Positions 49,181-59,437 of a stretch of DNA of 64,000 nucleotides are shown here, in pieces. Positions within the stretch are counted from its first letter, which is position 1. Each line of letters opens with the position of its first letter. Source of the stretch: Sthenelais limicola (Eukaryota > Annelida > Polychaeta > Phyllodocida > Sigalionidae); contig OW804097.1 in the NCBI GenBank assembly GCA_942159475.1, forward strand, positions 53,712,986-53,776,985, given 5' to 3'. The position numbers were made by a program, and so were the translations under genes. A model generated the notes under the pieces. It did no database searches and had not been told where the DNA came from. It saw only the letters and a program-made list of their open reading frames with translations.

Positions 49181-49563
49181 TGCCCCCCTCACACTGTACG
49201 CATCCGACGAGTTGTAAGCCTTACAACTAGTTTTCCAGTTGTAAGGTCCGTTTTTGAGCTGTTGTTCACGACAAAACTCAAGATTCAAATGTTGAATCGA
49301 ATCGTAGAGTCGTAACAGTGTGAGTGGCAGTTGTAGGGCTTACAACTCGGACACAGCGAGTCGTAAGACTTACAACTCAGAAAACAGAAAAAAAACGGGT
49401 TTGACTATCCGTTACAACGTGCGTTGTAACGGTGATATCCATAAAAAACACTTTTTTGGCCTGTTTTTAGAGGGGTGCTCCCGATTCGAGTTGTATAGTG
49501 TGAGATGTAAGTTGTAGTTGTAAGTTGTACGACCAGTCGGATGCGTACAGTGTGAGGCGGGCA
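49181..49563. mobile_element. MITE with 28-bp TIRs and TAA target duplication (383 bp)
   Basis: Left end TGCCCCCCTCACACTGTACG at 49181 and the inverted right end at 49536-49563 match at 27 of 28 positions. TAA flanks both sides (49178-49180 and 49564-49566), as for PIF/Harbinger-type targets. The interior repeats TTACAAC/GTTGTAAG in both orientations. No coding capacity. Confidence 0.85.
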
Positions 49564-50680
49564 TAATAAGGTACATTATTATCCCCATAAAATATGACAA
49601 GTTAAAGTAACAATGGTGAGATAATTTAAGTAGAATCCGATATACTTCGAACTGTAGGCCTACGCCTACGGCGCCCCGGGTGAGTTTTTTTTTTTATAGC
49701 TCAATGGATTTATACAAGAGTAGATAACATATATAAGGGACTGTTCATAATTAACCACTGGGGGGGGAGAGGAGAATTCATGAAAAATTCTTGCGCAAAA
49801 TTGTATGACCCCCCCTTAAAGTCTTGCGCAAAAATGCATGACCCCCCCTTCAAAGTTTGTGCAAAATTGCATGACCCCCCCTTAAAACCATCCTTTTTTA
49901 ATACTGATCCACATGTTTAAAATTGATGACAAAGGAACAATCAGGGATCGATATCACTTGAGTGGGGAGAGCTAATCCATCGGAAATATGAGGAAACTGG
50001 AGATTTTGACTTCCAGATGTGGACATATAAACATCAGATAGGTCATCAGATGACAACAGCATTGTCTAAAGAGAGCTGCGTTACAAGAGACATACTGGCA
50101 GTTATTTCATTGGGGCAGTGAGGCCGCAGGTCCATGCCTATTTCCCTCACATGGAGTCAGCAGCCAGCACCAAACCTCCAGAATGTGCAAAAGCAGGAAC
50201 GAACAGCATGAAGGAAGTTGACCATGTGGAGGTGCTACAATGTGAAAAATTTGGGGATCCACAATGCCACTGAGGATGAGGCAGATGAGTTCTAGCTAGG
50301 CCTGGTACCCCAGCAAGAAAAAATAGATCGCACAAAAAAAAATCGCAGAAACAGGTTTGCAAGAGAAAGTCTGCTCAGGAAAAATGATTCTCTGAAAACA
50401 TTGCTGAATTTTGCACCCAGAAAAAATGCTTGCAAACTTTGGGAGGGGTTTTCAAGGCTCTTTCCCTGACAAAACTGCAAGCGGAGTTATTCCCATCGCA
50501 AAATCTAAAATAGACATAAATATACCTTTATCACAGAATTTTCCTGTTCAATCTTCGAGTGTGTGCAATCTTTAGTAATCTTAAGAAGTAAAGAATCTCT
50601 AATCACCAATTAATTCTTGTCAATCGTGGAAAGTTGTAACTTATATGTAATAGCTGCAGGCGTTTGTAACTAGCTTCAAA

Positions 50681-50905
50681 CTAGTACAAGAAATACCCTC
50701 CATCTTTATTGTGTCGAAGAGGATACTGAGGAAGATGCACTGCTGGGCAGGGGATGAGCACTTGCACCACGAGATGCAAAAAAAGTAGATGGATTAGGGC
50801 ATTTTGTTTGAAGGCACAATCATCCATAGTCTCGCCAATGATGAAAAAGTCATCTAAGTAATTGCAAATGCCACCAATCCCATGTCTAGCAAGGCATCTC
50901 ACCAC
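50681..50905 (-). pseudogene. Reverse transcriptase remnant with YLDD
   Basis: A minus-strand frame encodes CNYLDDFFIIGET, the catalytic YxDD motif and following strand of a DIRS/Ngaro- or gypsy-like reverse transcriptase. Neighbouring RT blocks are not in register. Lies inside the 2.7-kb TIR element. Confidence 0.6.
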
Positions 50906-51904
50906 AAAGTTACCTAGTTGGTTAAAATCGCTGAATTTCCCTCGCTAACCTGGTTTGGGATCTTTTTTTCTGGGTGGGGCCCCTGGTGCCAAATAAAAGG
51001 AAGGTCAAGGCAACAACACAGCCTCATCAGGGAGGCTAGGATGCAAACAAGGCTGATAAAGTGTCCAAGTTTGTGCCAAAGCACATAGCAAACAGACTGG
51101 CTGAGAAACTCCGGGAAAAGGTTACCATCATTCTAGGAGCCAATTGTGCCATACAATTGATGGAAGGAACATGAAGATTAGGTTGATGGATGAATCAGGT
51201 ATGGCCAGCCTGAGGACCATGTGTCACCTCAAGACCAACAGAGACCTGCATAAAGACCAGAGAGAGTATTACCTAGCATACACGATAATGATTTTTCATG
51301 TAGTGGAGAACCACATGTAGCCCTGGATCCTCGCATATAACAGTCCTCATAAGGAACTGCAGGTGCAGTTTGACTTAAGGTAGGGGACAGCCCCTGGGTC
51401 ATATATATATCTGCCTTGCTGATCCCAAGAACAAAGAAAGACAAAGCCCAGTAGAAATTCTTGGGCAAGTAAAAGAAGCGATACTGTGGAGCCCTACAGG
51501 GCTTTTGCCATGTTTGGCACCTGTAGATTTGGAGACAAGTATTAATTTCCCCATGTGAAAAGGATGCCAAGAAGTTGAGTGCTCCTCGTGTACCCAACCA
51601 CCACTAGTGATCATGGCAGCGATATGTTTTGAGGCTTGGGGGAGTTGCTCCTGCCCTCATACAGATATTTTACATAACAGCATACAAGATGGATTCAAGA
51701 TAGTGAAAAAAGATGTTCAGACCAAACCAACTTTCATGGAAAATTACAGATTGGATGGTTGTGGGGCAGCAGGGGATTTGTAAATGATGGAGAGTTAGTG
51801 TATGTGTCATGGGCAGGGTGGCCAAACATCACTGACAAGTATATCATATACAAAAAGGTAGCAATTCTTGATCCAACCTGCCATCTTTTTTCGCCCAACC
51901 TCGA

Positions 51905-52180
51905 TGAATAGACAAGTAATGGTCTATTCTGATGACACAACAGCCATGTCTTTCATCAACAAGAGGTGGGCAAGGGACCCAGAAAAAGCACAAGTGATGA
52001 ATAAGATTTGCACCTTTCTGCATGCTTCCTCTCATCTAGCATAGACCACCATGCAGCTACACTATGTGTTACAAACCACAACTCTCCCATGCTTCCAGAC
52101 CACCACAAGTCAGATGCTTGCAGACTGCCTTAGAGAATGGTCTGCTTGTCCAAATACCAGAGAATTTTATGATTGAGATA
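51905..52180 (+). pseudogene. RNase H-like remnant of a tyrosine-recombinase retroelement
   Basis: A plus-strand frame reads VYSDDTTAMSFINKRWARDPE, then after a stop codon a degraded ADCLREWSA-like segment. This resembles the RNase H DNTTAxxYIN block and the later D-x-LSR block of DIRS/Ngaro elements. It faces opposite to the YLDD fragment at 50681-50905, so the captured retroelement has been rearranged. Confidence 0.5.
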
Positions 52181-52457
52181 CAGGAATCTTCTTTCATGAC
52201 CCAGATTTCAGCAAGGTTTAGCAAGTATAAATGGCGCTGCCCTTCATAGTTGGTGCAAAAAAAAAGTGCCCCCCTTTAAGTCTGTGTAAAAAAAGGGGCC
52301 TCCTCGACCCTCAGAATCTGTGCAAAAAAAGATGACCCCCCCTTCAGAGTCTGTGCAAAAACAGGTGACCCCCCCTTCAGAGTCTGTGCAAAAAAAGATG
52401 GCCCCCCCTGAAAATTCTCCTCTCCCCCCCTAGAGGTTAATAATGAACAGTCCCTAA

Positions 52458-53403
52458 GTATATTGATATCCTGTGTTGTTTTAGGTTCATAATACATACT
52501 CACATTTTTGGCAAGAGTAACACGAATTTGATGTAGACATCAGATTAACATTTTATATGTCTTAATATTTGTATGCTTATCAAAATCAACATTAACGGTT
52601 CAGGTGATCCATAATGGTTAGTGCGCCCCCCCCCCCCCCTCTCCCCCTGTGGACCAGGGAGTTCTTCAATTTTTGTCCTGAAAGTCAGAATTTTGAAGAT
52701 CGGTAGGGAGGTAGCCTATAGTAGGCCTCGACTTCCCCGCTCCGGGGTGCGGGAGGATACGGGGACGGAAACTCTGTCTATAGATCGGGTAGGGAGGGTG
52801 TTCCAATTTTTACAGCTTTATTATATAAGTTTATAGAGGAAACTATTTCGGCAAATGTTTCAGGTTCATAATACGGAGCTATTATTAGGGCTGATGTAAT
52901 CCGGGCAGGCTAAGTAAGACAGACTCATATGAAACTAGTATGAGTATGATACCACATTATCCGTGACATACCAGTATGACTGGGTTATACAGAAGTTATC
53001 GGTGAGTTTGCAAGCAAAACCACTGGAAACCTCTGCCCTAGACATGGTCAGGCCTAGATTGCAACAACCTATTTTTTATTATTAGTAGTATTACTATTAG
53101 CCTACACTACGACCTAGCCTACGCTACAGCTAAATCGAGCAGTGACCTAAGACCTCTTGTAGAGCAGTAAACGAGTATGCGAAAATTTAGATATACATGA
53201 TAAGCCTATCAATAATATTTTGCTTCGATACTATACTATAATTATAGAATAATCTATGTGACTGAAACAAGTCTATAGGCTAGTCGCGTCGCAGGTCCGA
53301 CCCTGAGTGCGTACCCTTCCCGGGGGCCACATATCGACCCTAAGGTGAAGAGATTCGCCAAACAAATGCGATATCTAAAACCACGAAATTAAAAAATACT
53401 CAC
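52458..53403. other. Non-coding stretch
   Basis: No gene recognised. A C-rich run lies at 52624-52640. The part after 53260 is somewhat richer in CG dinucleotides and precedes the candidate IAP 5' UTR exon. Confidence 0.4.
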
Positions 53404-53530
53404 CGCTGACTATGGATCCAATATTCTTGAAGTTATTTTTCTTAGTTTTGGGTTCAAACGCACACAAGATGTACTTCCCTGTATACCGTCTGTTGTTGGC
53501 ATGAACGATTGTTGTGCCCTCTGCAGGCAA
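53404..53530 (-). promoter_or_regulatory. Candidate non-coding first exon of the IAP gene
   Basis: A strong donor (GTCAGCG|GTGAGTATT on the minus strand) ends an exon-like segment at 53404, in relatively CpG-rich DNA 8 kb upstream of the IAP acceptor at 45491. It is offered because the IAP start exon has its own acceptor and needs a 5' exon. The 5' limit is unknown. It could instead belong to another transcript or be chance. Confidence 0.25.
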
Positions 53531-54480
53531 ACAGGCAAATAGACATGAGCGATATTGAAGGACAATTTATAAATCCTCATCCGGTTAAACAAGCCGGTGT
53601 TGCGACTCGAGTCAAACTGACGTCTATCAGCATATTGCGATCTTGCAGGACATCCCTGTTTCAATCTGTCAGAAGATCAGTCATGGGTTGGCCGAAGCGA
53701 AAGGTTGGTTCTTTTACTATTCTGTGTTTTGTTTCTTATGATTCTTCTTAGTTTTCGCAAAGAATTTCACCGCGGACGTTGGTGCAACGACTTGTCTTGT
53801 GCAGTGCCACTGCCACTGCCAGTGCCGTGGTTGAACAATGCCAAATGCCATAGGCTACCCATGCTACTGCCAGGGCAAATGTATCATCCTTGGTGATTCA
53901 GGCCCTACCATAAATGAGGAACGCTCTGGAGTCGATGTTGTAACTTGCATTCTGCTCCTTAAACCCTGCTAGTGGCGGTTATACACGTGGCCTGGTCTAG
54001 GCTTCCAATTCATTTTTGACAAATTTGTCAAAATATCAAAAAATGGCTATGCGTCCTGGACTGCTTTGTTCGCGCTTTAGCCCCACTCTCAAATTTTATG
54101 CGTCAGTTACTCAGTAGTTTATAATCTCATAGTAAGTAGGCCCTATTTTATATATAGCAATCTCATTCTCAGTTTCACACTAAGACTAAGTTATGACTAA
54201 CACCATGTAACACTTCTGCACTAGCAGACGAGAGGCATGAGTAATGCATCTTGATTTATTACCTTCGCTTTTAATGATCTAAAATAATAGAAACATTTTA
54301 AAGGTATGTTTTATCACACTAGAATGTGATAACACTTAATAAGAATTACCCCTATGTCATAAGGTAACCAATAGAGGCTAGAGACACCAGATGTTATGAC
54401 GAAAGGATTTTGGAAAATGAAGATTGGGCACAGTTCTATCAAACCAGAGATGTAGATGTAGGATGGGAGCTAATGTTTTC
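53531..54480. other. Non-coding stretch
   Basis: A plus-strand frame (53509-53751) begins with an ATG after position 53540 and reaches a GTTGGT donor-like site, but no domain is recognisable. Nothing else was seen. Confidence 0.35.
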
Positions 54481-54504
54481 GAAAATAAATCTTTATTTAG
54501 ATAG

Positions 54505-55195
54505 GATGTGTCCAGAAAATGACCCGCACAAGGATAGGAAGTATAGGGAGTGTTTTGCAGGGTTAGTTTTGTTAAATTATGTTTGTTATCACCCCCCCCC
54601 CCCCCTCCTCTCCCCACCCCCAGCGCAAGGGGCGTCGCCTCGGCGCTGGATTGTTTCTCCACTTAAAACGTGTTAATAAGCAGTCGGGCTTGAAACCCTC
54701 CCACTATAAGGGAGTTTAGTCCCGCTGATTGCTTGGCAATAAAAGTTACAACAACAACAACAACAACAACCCCCTACCTGGTGTCCCGTGCACACAGCCG
54801 CCACTGGCGTTGTGTGTACGGGAGCCTGTGCCTGTATGCCTGTGCCTGCGGGAGTGTGGCGTGGTGTCGTGTGCAAACAGCACTCAAGTTTGAATGGTTC
54901 ATAGCCATAGGCCAAAAGAAGTGCTGATCCTGATGTTTGTGTACCATAAACGTATGTATTCCTCCAATAGAAAATGTATTATATGATTATAGCTTTCGAT
55001 TGACACCAACAAGTTTGCCGTACGTGTTGTTAAAGTTGGTGAACTGGTTGAGACATATGACCTAGACATAACTGGGAAATGACCGAGATATCCTGCGACA
55101 GCTTCAATTTTTAGTTCCGTGGCAATCCGCCTCTTCTCAGAGGGCGGGGTGGTCGCTAGTGGTCCAGAAAGTAACCGCACAAGGTAGCCTATTTA
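54505..55195 (+). repeat. Dispersed repeat R2, copy 2, with SINE-like insertion
   Basis: Matches 37890-38177 and 39315-39545 and shows the uninterrupted junction across the 38180-39312 insertion site (TACCATAAACGTATGTATTC at about 54945). This copy has its own insertion at about 54608-54770. Its start and end share a TCCAGAAA-GT-ACC-C-CACAAGG motif. Confidence 0.75.
54608..54772 (+). mobile_element. SINE-like insertion with (ACA)n tail
   Basis: Relative to the R2 copy at 37.9 kb, about 160 bp is inserted within the C-rich tract. It starts near CCAGCGCAAGGGGCGTCGCC, which can fold on GGCGCTGG, and ends in a CAA/ACA trinucleotide run at 54748-54770, as seen in many SINEs. GGGCTTGAAACCC on this strand resembles an inverted B box. 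Confidence 0.45.
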
Positions 55196-55273
55196 TTTGT
55201 AGGAAGTAAATTGGTTATATTTCACCAGATCTGAACGCTTTTAGATTGTTTTTATATTTAAAAATAAAGGATC

Positions 55274-55275
<2 letters not shown>

Positions 55276-55316
<41 letters not shown>
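55276..55316. repeat. C homopolymer, about 41 bases
   Basis: Longest homopolymer in the window, at the boundary between R2 and an R1 copy. Its length is unreliable. Confidence 0.8.
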
Positions 55317-55374
55317 AGCTAAACAGCGCTTCTAAAACGTCTATATGAAGATCACTATACTATGGTCTATGCAT

Positions 55375-55745
55375 GCAAGGGCGCTAGCGGCGGTATTGGG
55401 AGACACCATTTTCGGCGCTTGTTGATATATTTCGCGGCAATGGCCGTCCATTCGAATCTTCCCGACGGGACCTATCGAGCTATACCTGACTCTAGCGTTC
55501 TATATAGACAATATTGTTCCAGTAATCACTAGCTAATATCGTTGCTTACTAATATACGGTAGTTCTCACACCTGACACAAAGCTGAATGAGCATTTATTT
55601 CGTTGGCAGAGACAGCAGCAATTCCCTTTTCTTCTACTTTGTACGTGTGACCGTGATAACGGGTACGACTGTTCCAATTTTAGAGAGGAGCCAGTGGCGG
55701 CTTTTTTTAAAAAAGCGGTAGGTCGCGGGAGAGTCCAGAGTATTA
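55375..55745 (+). repeat. Dispersed repeat R1, copy 2 (partial)
   Basis: Contains the conserved TTCGGCGCTTGTTGATATAT core and ends AAAAAAGCGGTAGGTCGCGG, then GAGTCCAGAGTA. Lacks the first ~150 bp of copy 1. Confidence 0.75.
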
Positions 55746-55815
55746 CCGCGAGGTTAATTTGGTTGTGGTGTCTTAGGCTATGTACTGGTATTTTCAAAAG
55801 CGGTAGTCGCGGGAG

Positions 55816-56390
55816 AGTCCAGAGTATAACCGCTGCAAGATAGATTAAGATTTGTAGGATTGGCTTTTGGGCTAGTTGCTTGTATAAATAAAGAAAAACA
55901 GTTGCCGACGAACTCCCGTCCACCCAGCTGCCCCGTTCTCTACCACCTCCACCCCACCCCCACCCCCAGCACTGAACAGCGCCTCTAAGTTCTAAGATCG
56001 GTAATCATATGCAGTAGTGCCTGCGGAGGTGTTGGGAGACACCATTTTCGGCGCTTGTTGATATATTTCGCGGCAATGGAATGGCAATTCGAATCTTATC
56101 ACAGGCCTTGCTGGTGGTAAATGGGCTTATATCTTCTTTTCTAGACAATATTGTTCTAGTAATCACTACCTAATAACGTTGCTTACTAATATACGGTAGT
56201 TCTCACACCTGAGAAAAAGCTGAACGCGCATCTATTTCGGGGGCAGAGACAGCAATAAATGTTGATTCTTGTATTGTTGCGCCCAACCGTGATAACGGGT
56301 ACGACTGATTAGGGGGTAAAGAATAGCCGTTGGCGTTTTTTTAAAAAAAAAAAGCGGTGGTCGTGCAGTGTCCAGTAAAAAGCCTCAGAA
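55816..56390 (+). repeat. Dispersed repeat R1, copy 3
   Basis: Nearly full-length copy, from GAGTCCAGAGTATAACCGC to GCGGTGGTCGTGCAGTGTCC. Follows copy 2 directly. The short segment between them repeats the AAGCGGTAGTCGCGGGAGAG end, so the copies may have arisen in tandem. Confidence 0.75.
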
Positions 56391-56960
56391 ATGTACAACC
56401 AAAACCTCCTTGGTATAACAAGGACCTAGTAAAGATGTCAAGAGAAAGGGACAAGTTGTTACCGGTACCTAAAGCCTGGGTTCCACTGCCAAGCTAGTCC
56501 TCCCGTTTCTTTGGTCCCACTACTTTTAGAAGCAGGAGCAAGTAGCGATAAGTAGCCGCTTGATTTGAGACGGCTACTTCTAAAGTAGCGCGAGCAGAGA
56601 AACTGTACATAATGTGAACTAGCAGAAGAGGAGTAGGCCTAGGTTCCAAATATTTTCAATGAATTCTTTTCGTCCGTAGGTGAGAACCTAGCTGGGAAAA
56701 TTGTACCCCCTGGAGACAGGGAAACTGTTGAATTTAAAGAATTATTAAATATGAATATAATGCAAAAAGGGAATGTGCCTGAATTTAGATTCGCTGAAAT
56801 CAAGCAAGGAGAGGTTGCAATGCTCATATTAAAGACACATAGTTTTAAGGCGCCAGGGATTCCGCATACACTCACAAAAATCCTGGGCCCATAACTGACA
56901 TACCTATTTAATCTGTCAGTCGCCTCAAACATTATAGTTGTCATCAGGTATTATGTTGTC
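56391..56960 (+). mobile_element. LINE reverse transcriptase remnant
   Basis: Plus-strand segments PWYNKDLVKMSRERDKLL (about 56411-56466) and NEFFSSVGENLAGKI (about 56656-56702), then FRFAEIKQGEV and YLFNLSVAS (to about 56935), resemble the linker and RT start of jockey/CR1-type LINEs. They are interrupted by a ~170-bp unrelated segment and a stop codon. The minus-strand open frame here is a shadow. Confidence 0.6.
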
Positions 56961-57222
56961 TTAACAATACCTTTAAATTAATTGTCAATAATAATCAAAT
57001 GGCTGTAACCAGGACAGGACAGCCTCTCAATACCTTTAAATTGAGAAGTTAGTTTCAAAATGTTTATGAAATTTCATTGGCAATCAATAATAAATCATGA
57101 AGCTGTGGCCAGTACAGGGCAGCTTTGCAGTACTTCGAAATGGGGAAGCTATTTTCACTATTTATAAAAAATTTCAATACATATTCCATAACAAAATTTG
57201 TTATTATGATAGTACCGCACAA

Positions 57223-57357
57223 GTAGCTGGTCTGGCATAAGGATCGCATGGACCCAAGACGATTCTTTTCACATGGCCCACGAGGCGATGGGTGAGTGGG
57301 TTATTATTGAAAAGAATCATTGAGTGTCCATGCGTTCCTTTACGCCAGACCAGCTAC
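57223..57357. mobile_element. Foldback MITE (135 bp)
   Basis: GTAGCTGGTCTGGC at 57223 and its exact inverted copy ending 57357. The arms extend imperfectly to ~48 bp each (GATTCTTTTC at the loop end). No coding capacity. The target duplication is unclear. Confidence 0.7.
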
Positions 57358-57802
57358 AAGATGCAGTACTATTTTTACTCCACGGTGGTAATAAATTAAT
57401 TATAAATTACAACAAAAAGTCCTTTAGAGTATTTACTTATGAAGTTTCGGCCGTTCTTCTCTCACTGGTAGCAGCGATGACGCAATAGTGTACATCATAA
57501 GGTGGCAACGCTAGTAAGAGTCATTGACAACGCATGGACGGGAACCAATCAAATGAGTTTATTTTGCACACCATTAGGCCCCGCCCATGTGGTACAAAAC
57601 AATGTACCACACGCCTCTACATACAAATATGTGAGATACCCACTTCACCGTGGAGTAAATCGTAAGTACCAAACTTACACTTGTTCAGTTAAGACTGAAT
57701 GAATGCTAGTTAAGGATACCTTGGAAGACCAACATCTGATGTTGATGGGATCATCTTGTTTCTCTTTAATTTGTAATTGCATGTATGATGAGGAATGAAA
57801 TT

Positions 57803-57864
57803 AATTCTTGTCTGCAGCCACCGTCAGGTGGCAGCACATGAGAAGGAGAACGAGGCTAAGGCAG
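57803..57864 (+). repeat. DIRS left inverted terminal repeat
   Basis: Outer 41 bp complementary to ICR part 1, inner 25 bp identical, inverted, to the right ITR at 62844-62868. Between these the left and right ITRs are diverged (CAGCCACCGTCAGGTGGCAG against a CAGCCGTCGGTGGG-type sequence). Confidence 0.9.
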
Positions 57865-58076
57865 TTTACGGATTACGCATCAAAGCGCAGGTCGGGTTCC
57901 CGTCCTTTCGTTGAAGTTTCCCCTTTTTTATTGGGTACAAGTTCTTCCGGAGTCTTCCAGTTGCTGTGACTTTTGATCCGGGTGTCTCGACAGCAGTTAA
58001 ATTAGACTTTATTGATCATTTACTGCTTTGTCTTGAGTTTTTGTTTGGAATATTCACGTGCACGTGTTTTTCCAAA

Positions 58077-59435
58077 ATGGCGGAAGACGGACCTGAGAAC
58101 ATGCCGAGGCTGGAGCCGGCATTCCCTATAGAGCCTGCCGAGCCTGCTCCCCAGCCTACCATGGGTGACCTAATGAAGTCTATTAACTGTTTCAGTGGAA
58201 AACTGGACGTTGTTAATAAGGCGGTTCTTGGCGTGAGTACCAGAGTTGTTGCTTTGGAACAAAACGCTGCTGTGGAACGGGCAATGGAGAGATTGGACTG
58301 TCAACCAGTGCACGCTTCCCAGTCACGACCTGAGACCCATTCTCCGTCAGTGTCACCTCGCCGTCACTCTTCCAGACATGAGGACTTCTATCGGGATTAT
58401 TTCTTCAGGTCTCAGCGACGCAGGTCTAGGGATTCTTCTCCTAGTCCTTGCAGACGTAAGAGAAGCCGTCATGATTTGTCAAGCAGGTCATCCTCACGTG
58501 AGTTTTTACATGGTGATGAAAATGTCAACAATGAAGAGGTTTTCCCCAATATCGCTCAACCTCCGGAAGTGGAGGAAGGTGAAATCGTAGAAGATTGTGC
58601 AGGCATTTTGGATTCGTTTGTCAAGGAAATGTCTGTAAAAGGGGATGTTGGAGAGCCTATTAAGAGCCAGGAGTTAGGGAGATTCTTGGATAAAGTTTTC
58701 TCTACTCCTCCGACTGGTAAAGTCTTTGATGAAGTGAAAGCTAGGAATAAAAGACCGTCGAATGTTCCCGGTTTGCAGACGCCCGAGATTCCTGCTTTGG
58801 TTTGGCCTGCTTTGCTGCCGGCTGGACAGAACTTTGATATTTACCATAAGAAGTTGCAGGTTATGTTGTTGGCGCAGGCTACGGCTACTGTGCGTGCGGC
58901 TGACGCCTGGTGTGAGATTAAGCCCCTTGTTACTGGAGAAAGGGCTTTGGCTCATGTTAGTGCGGGTTTGAACGCGTGCAGGGATGCTCTTGCCATTGCT
59001 GGGTTTTATAACATGTTTATTTCTACCAAGCAACGTCGCACGGAGATGGGCAAGCATCTTAAGGAGACCTATAAGGATTTGGCCAATAACCCGAAGCGTT
59101 TTCCTTCTACTCCGGCTTCTCTGCTTGGAGAGGATTTGGAGGGCAGCATCAAGTCCCTTGAGTCTAGTAAGAAGTTGTCCATCATTGTTGAGAATAAACA
59201 GGATGGTTCAGGCAAGAAGGGTGGCCAAGCAAAAAACTCCGACAGGCCTCCTTATCGCCCACAAGGGGGCGGCCAACAGAAGACTCGGGGCGACAACGAG
59301 AACAAACGCGGCAAGGGGAATTACCGAGGAAATCGTCGCGGACAGGGGTCCCGCTCATATCGGAGACGGAGCAGATCCAGGGATCGTTCGTCCAGAGACG
59401 ACTATCACCGTCGTCGAGATTCAAGGAGATATTAG
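58077..59435 (+). CDS. DIRS ORF1, Gag-like protein, 452 aa
   Basis: Putative capsid/nucleocapsid protein of the DIRS element. The ATG at 58077 (MAEDGPEN) is chosen as the first ATG in frame. The open frame before it has no ATG. An Arg/Ser-rich stretch (about residues 115-150), an acidic EVEEGEIVED patch and the conserved TPPTGKVFDEVKARNKRPSN block are followed by a Gln/Gly/Arg/Ser-rich basic tail, suitable for RNA binding. There is no CCHC zinc knuckle, as usual for DIRS Gag. The same block in the decayed copy at 34.6-35.3 kb confirms conservation. The stop overlaps the upstream part of the RT frame. Confidence 0.85.
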   Translation: MAEDGPENMPRLEPAFPIEPAEPAPQPTMGDLMKSINCFSGKLDVVNKAVLGVSTRVVALEQNAAVERAMERLDCQPVHASQSRPETHSPSVSPRRHSSRHEDFYRDYFFRSQRRRSRDSSPSPCRRKRSRHDLSSRSSSREFLHGDENVNNEEVFPNIAQPPEVEEGEIVEDCAGILDSFVKEMSVKGDVGEPIKSQELGRFLDKVFSTPPTGKVFDEVKARNKRPSNVPGLQTPEIPALVWPALLPAGQNFDIYHKKLQVMLLAQATATVRAADAWCEIKPLVTGERALAHVSAGLNACRDALAIAGFYNMFISTKQRRTEMGKHLKETYKDLANNPKRFPSTPASLLGEDLEGSIKSLESSKKLSIIVENKQDGSGKKGGQAKNSDRPPYRPQGGGQQKTRGDNENKRGKGNYRGNRRGQGSRSYRRRSRSRDRSSRDDYHRRRDSRRY

Positions 59436-59437
59436 AG

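Larger units (their letters stand above)
49737..52454. mobile_element. 2.7-kb TIR element with TAA target duplication
   Basis: The 42-bp ends (49737-49778 and inverted 52413-52454, starting GGGACTGTTCAT) match at 39 of 42 positions and are flanked by TAA on both sides. Just inside each end are tandem copies of a ~28-bp unit with GTGCAAAA and GACCCCCCCTT (about 49785-49890, and 52258-52410 in the reverse sense). The interior contains reverse transcriptase and RNase H remnants rather than a visible transposase, so this looks like a non-autonomous element that captured, or was invaded by, a retroelement. The class is probably PIF/Harbinger-like from the target length only. Confidence 0.75.

Noticed and set aside
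56639..56944. 101-codon minus-strand frame
   Set aside because: The plus strand carries the LINE RT similarity; this is its complement.
58246..59057. Additional frames of 114-156 codons within the DIRS Gag region
   Set aside because: They are out-of-frame shadows of Gag and carry no conserved motif.
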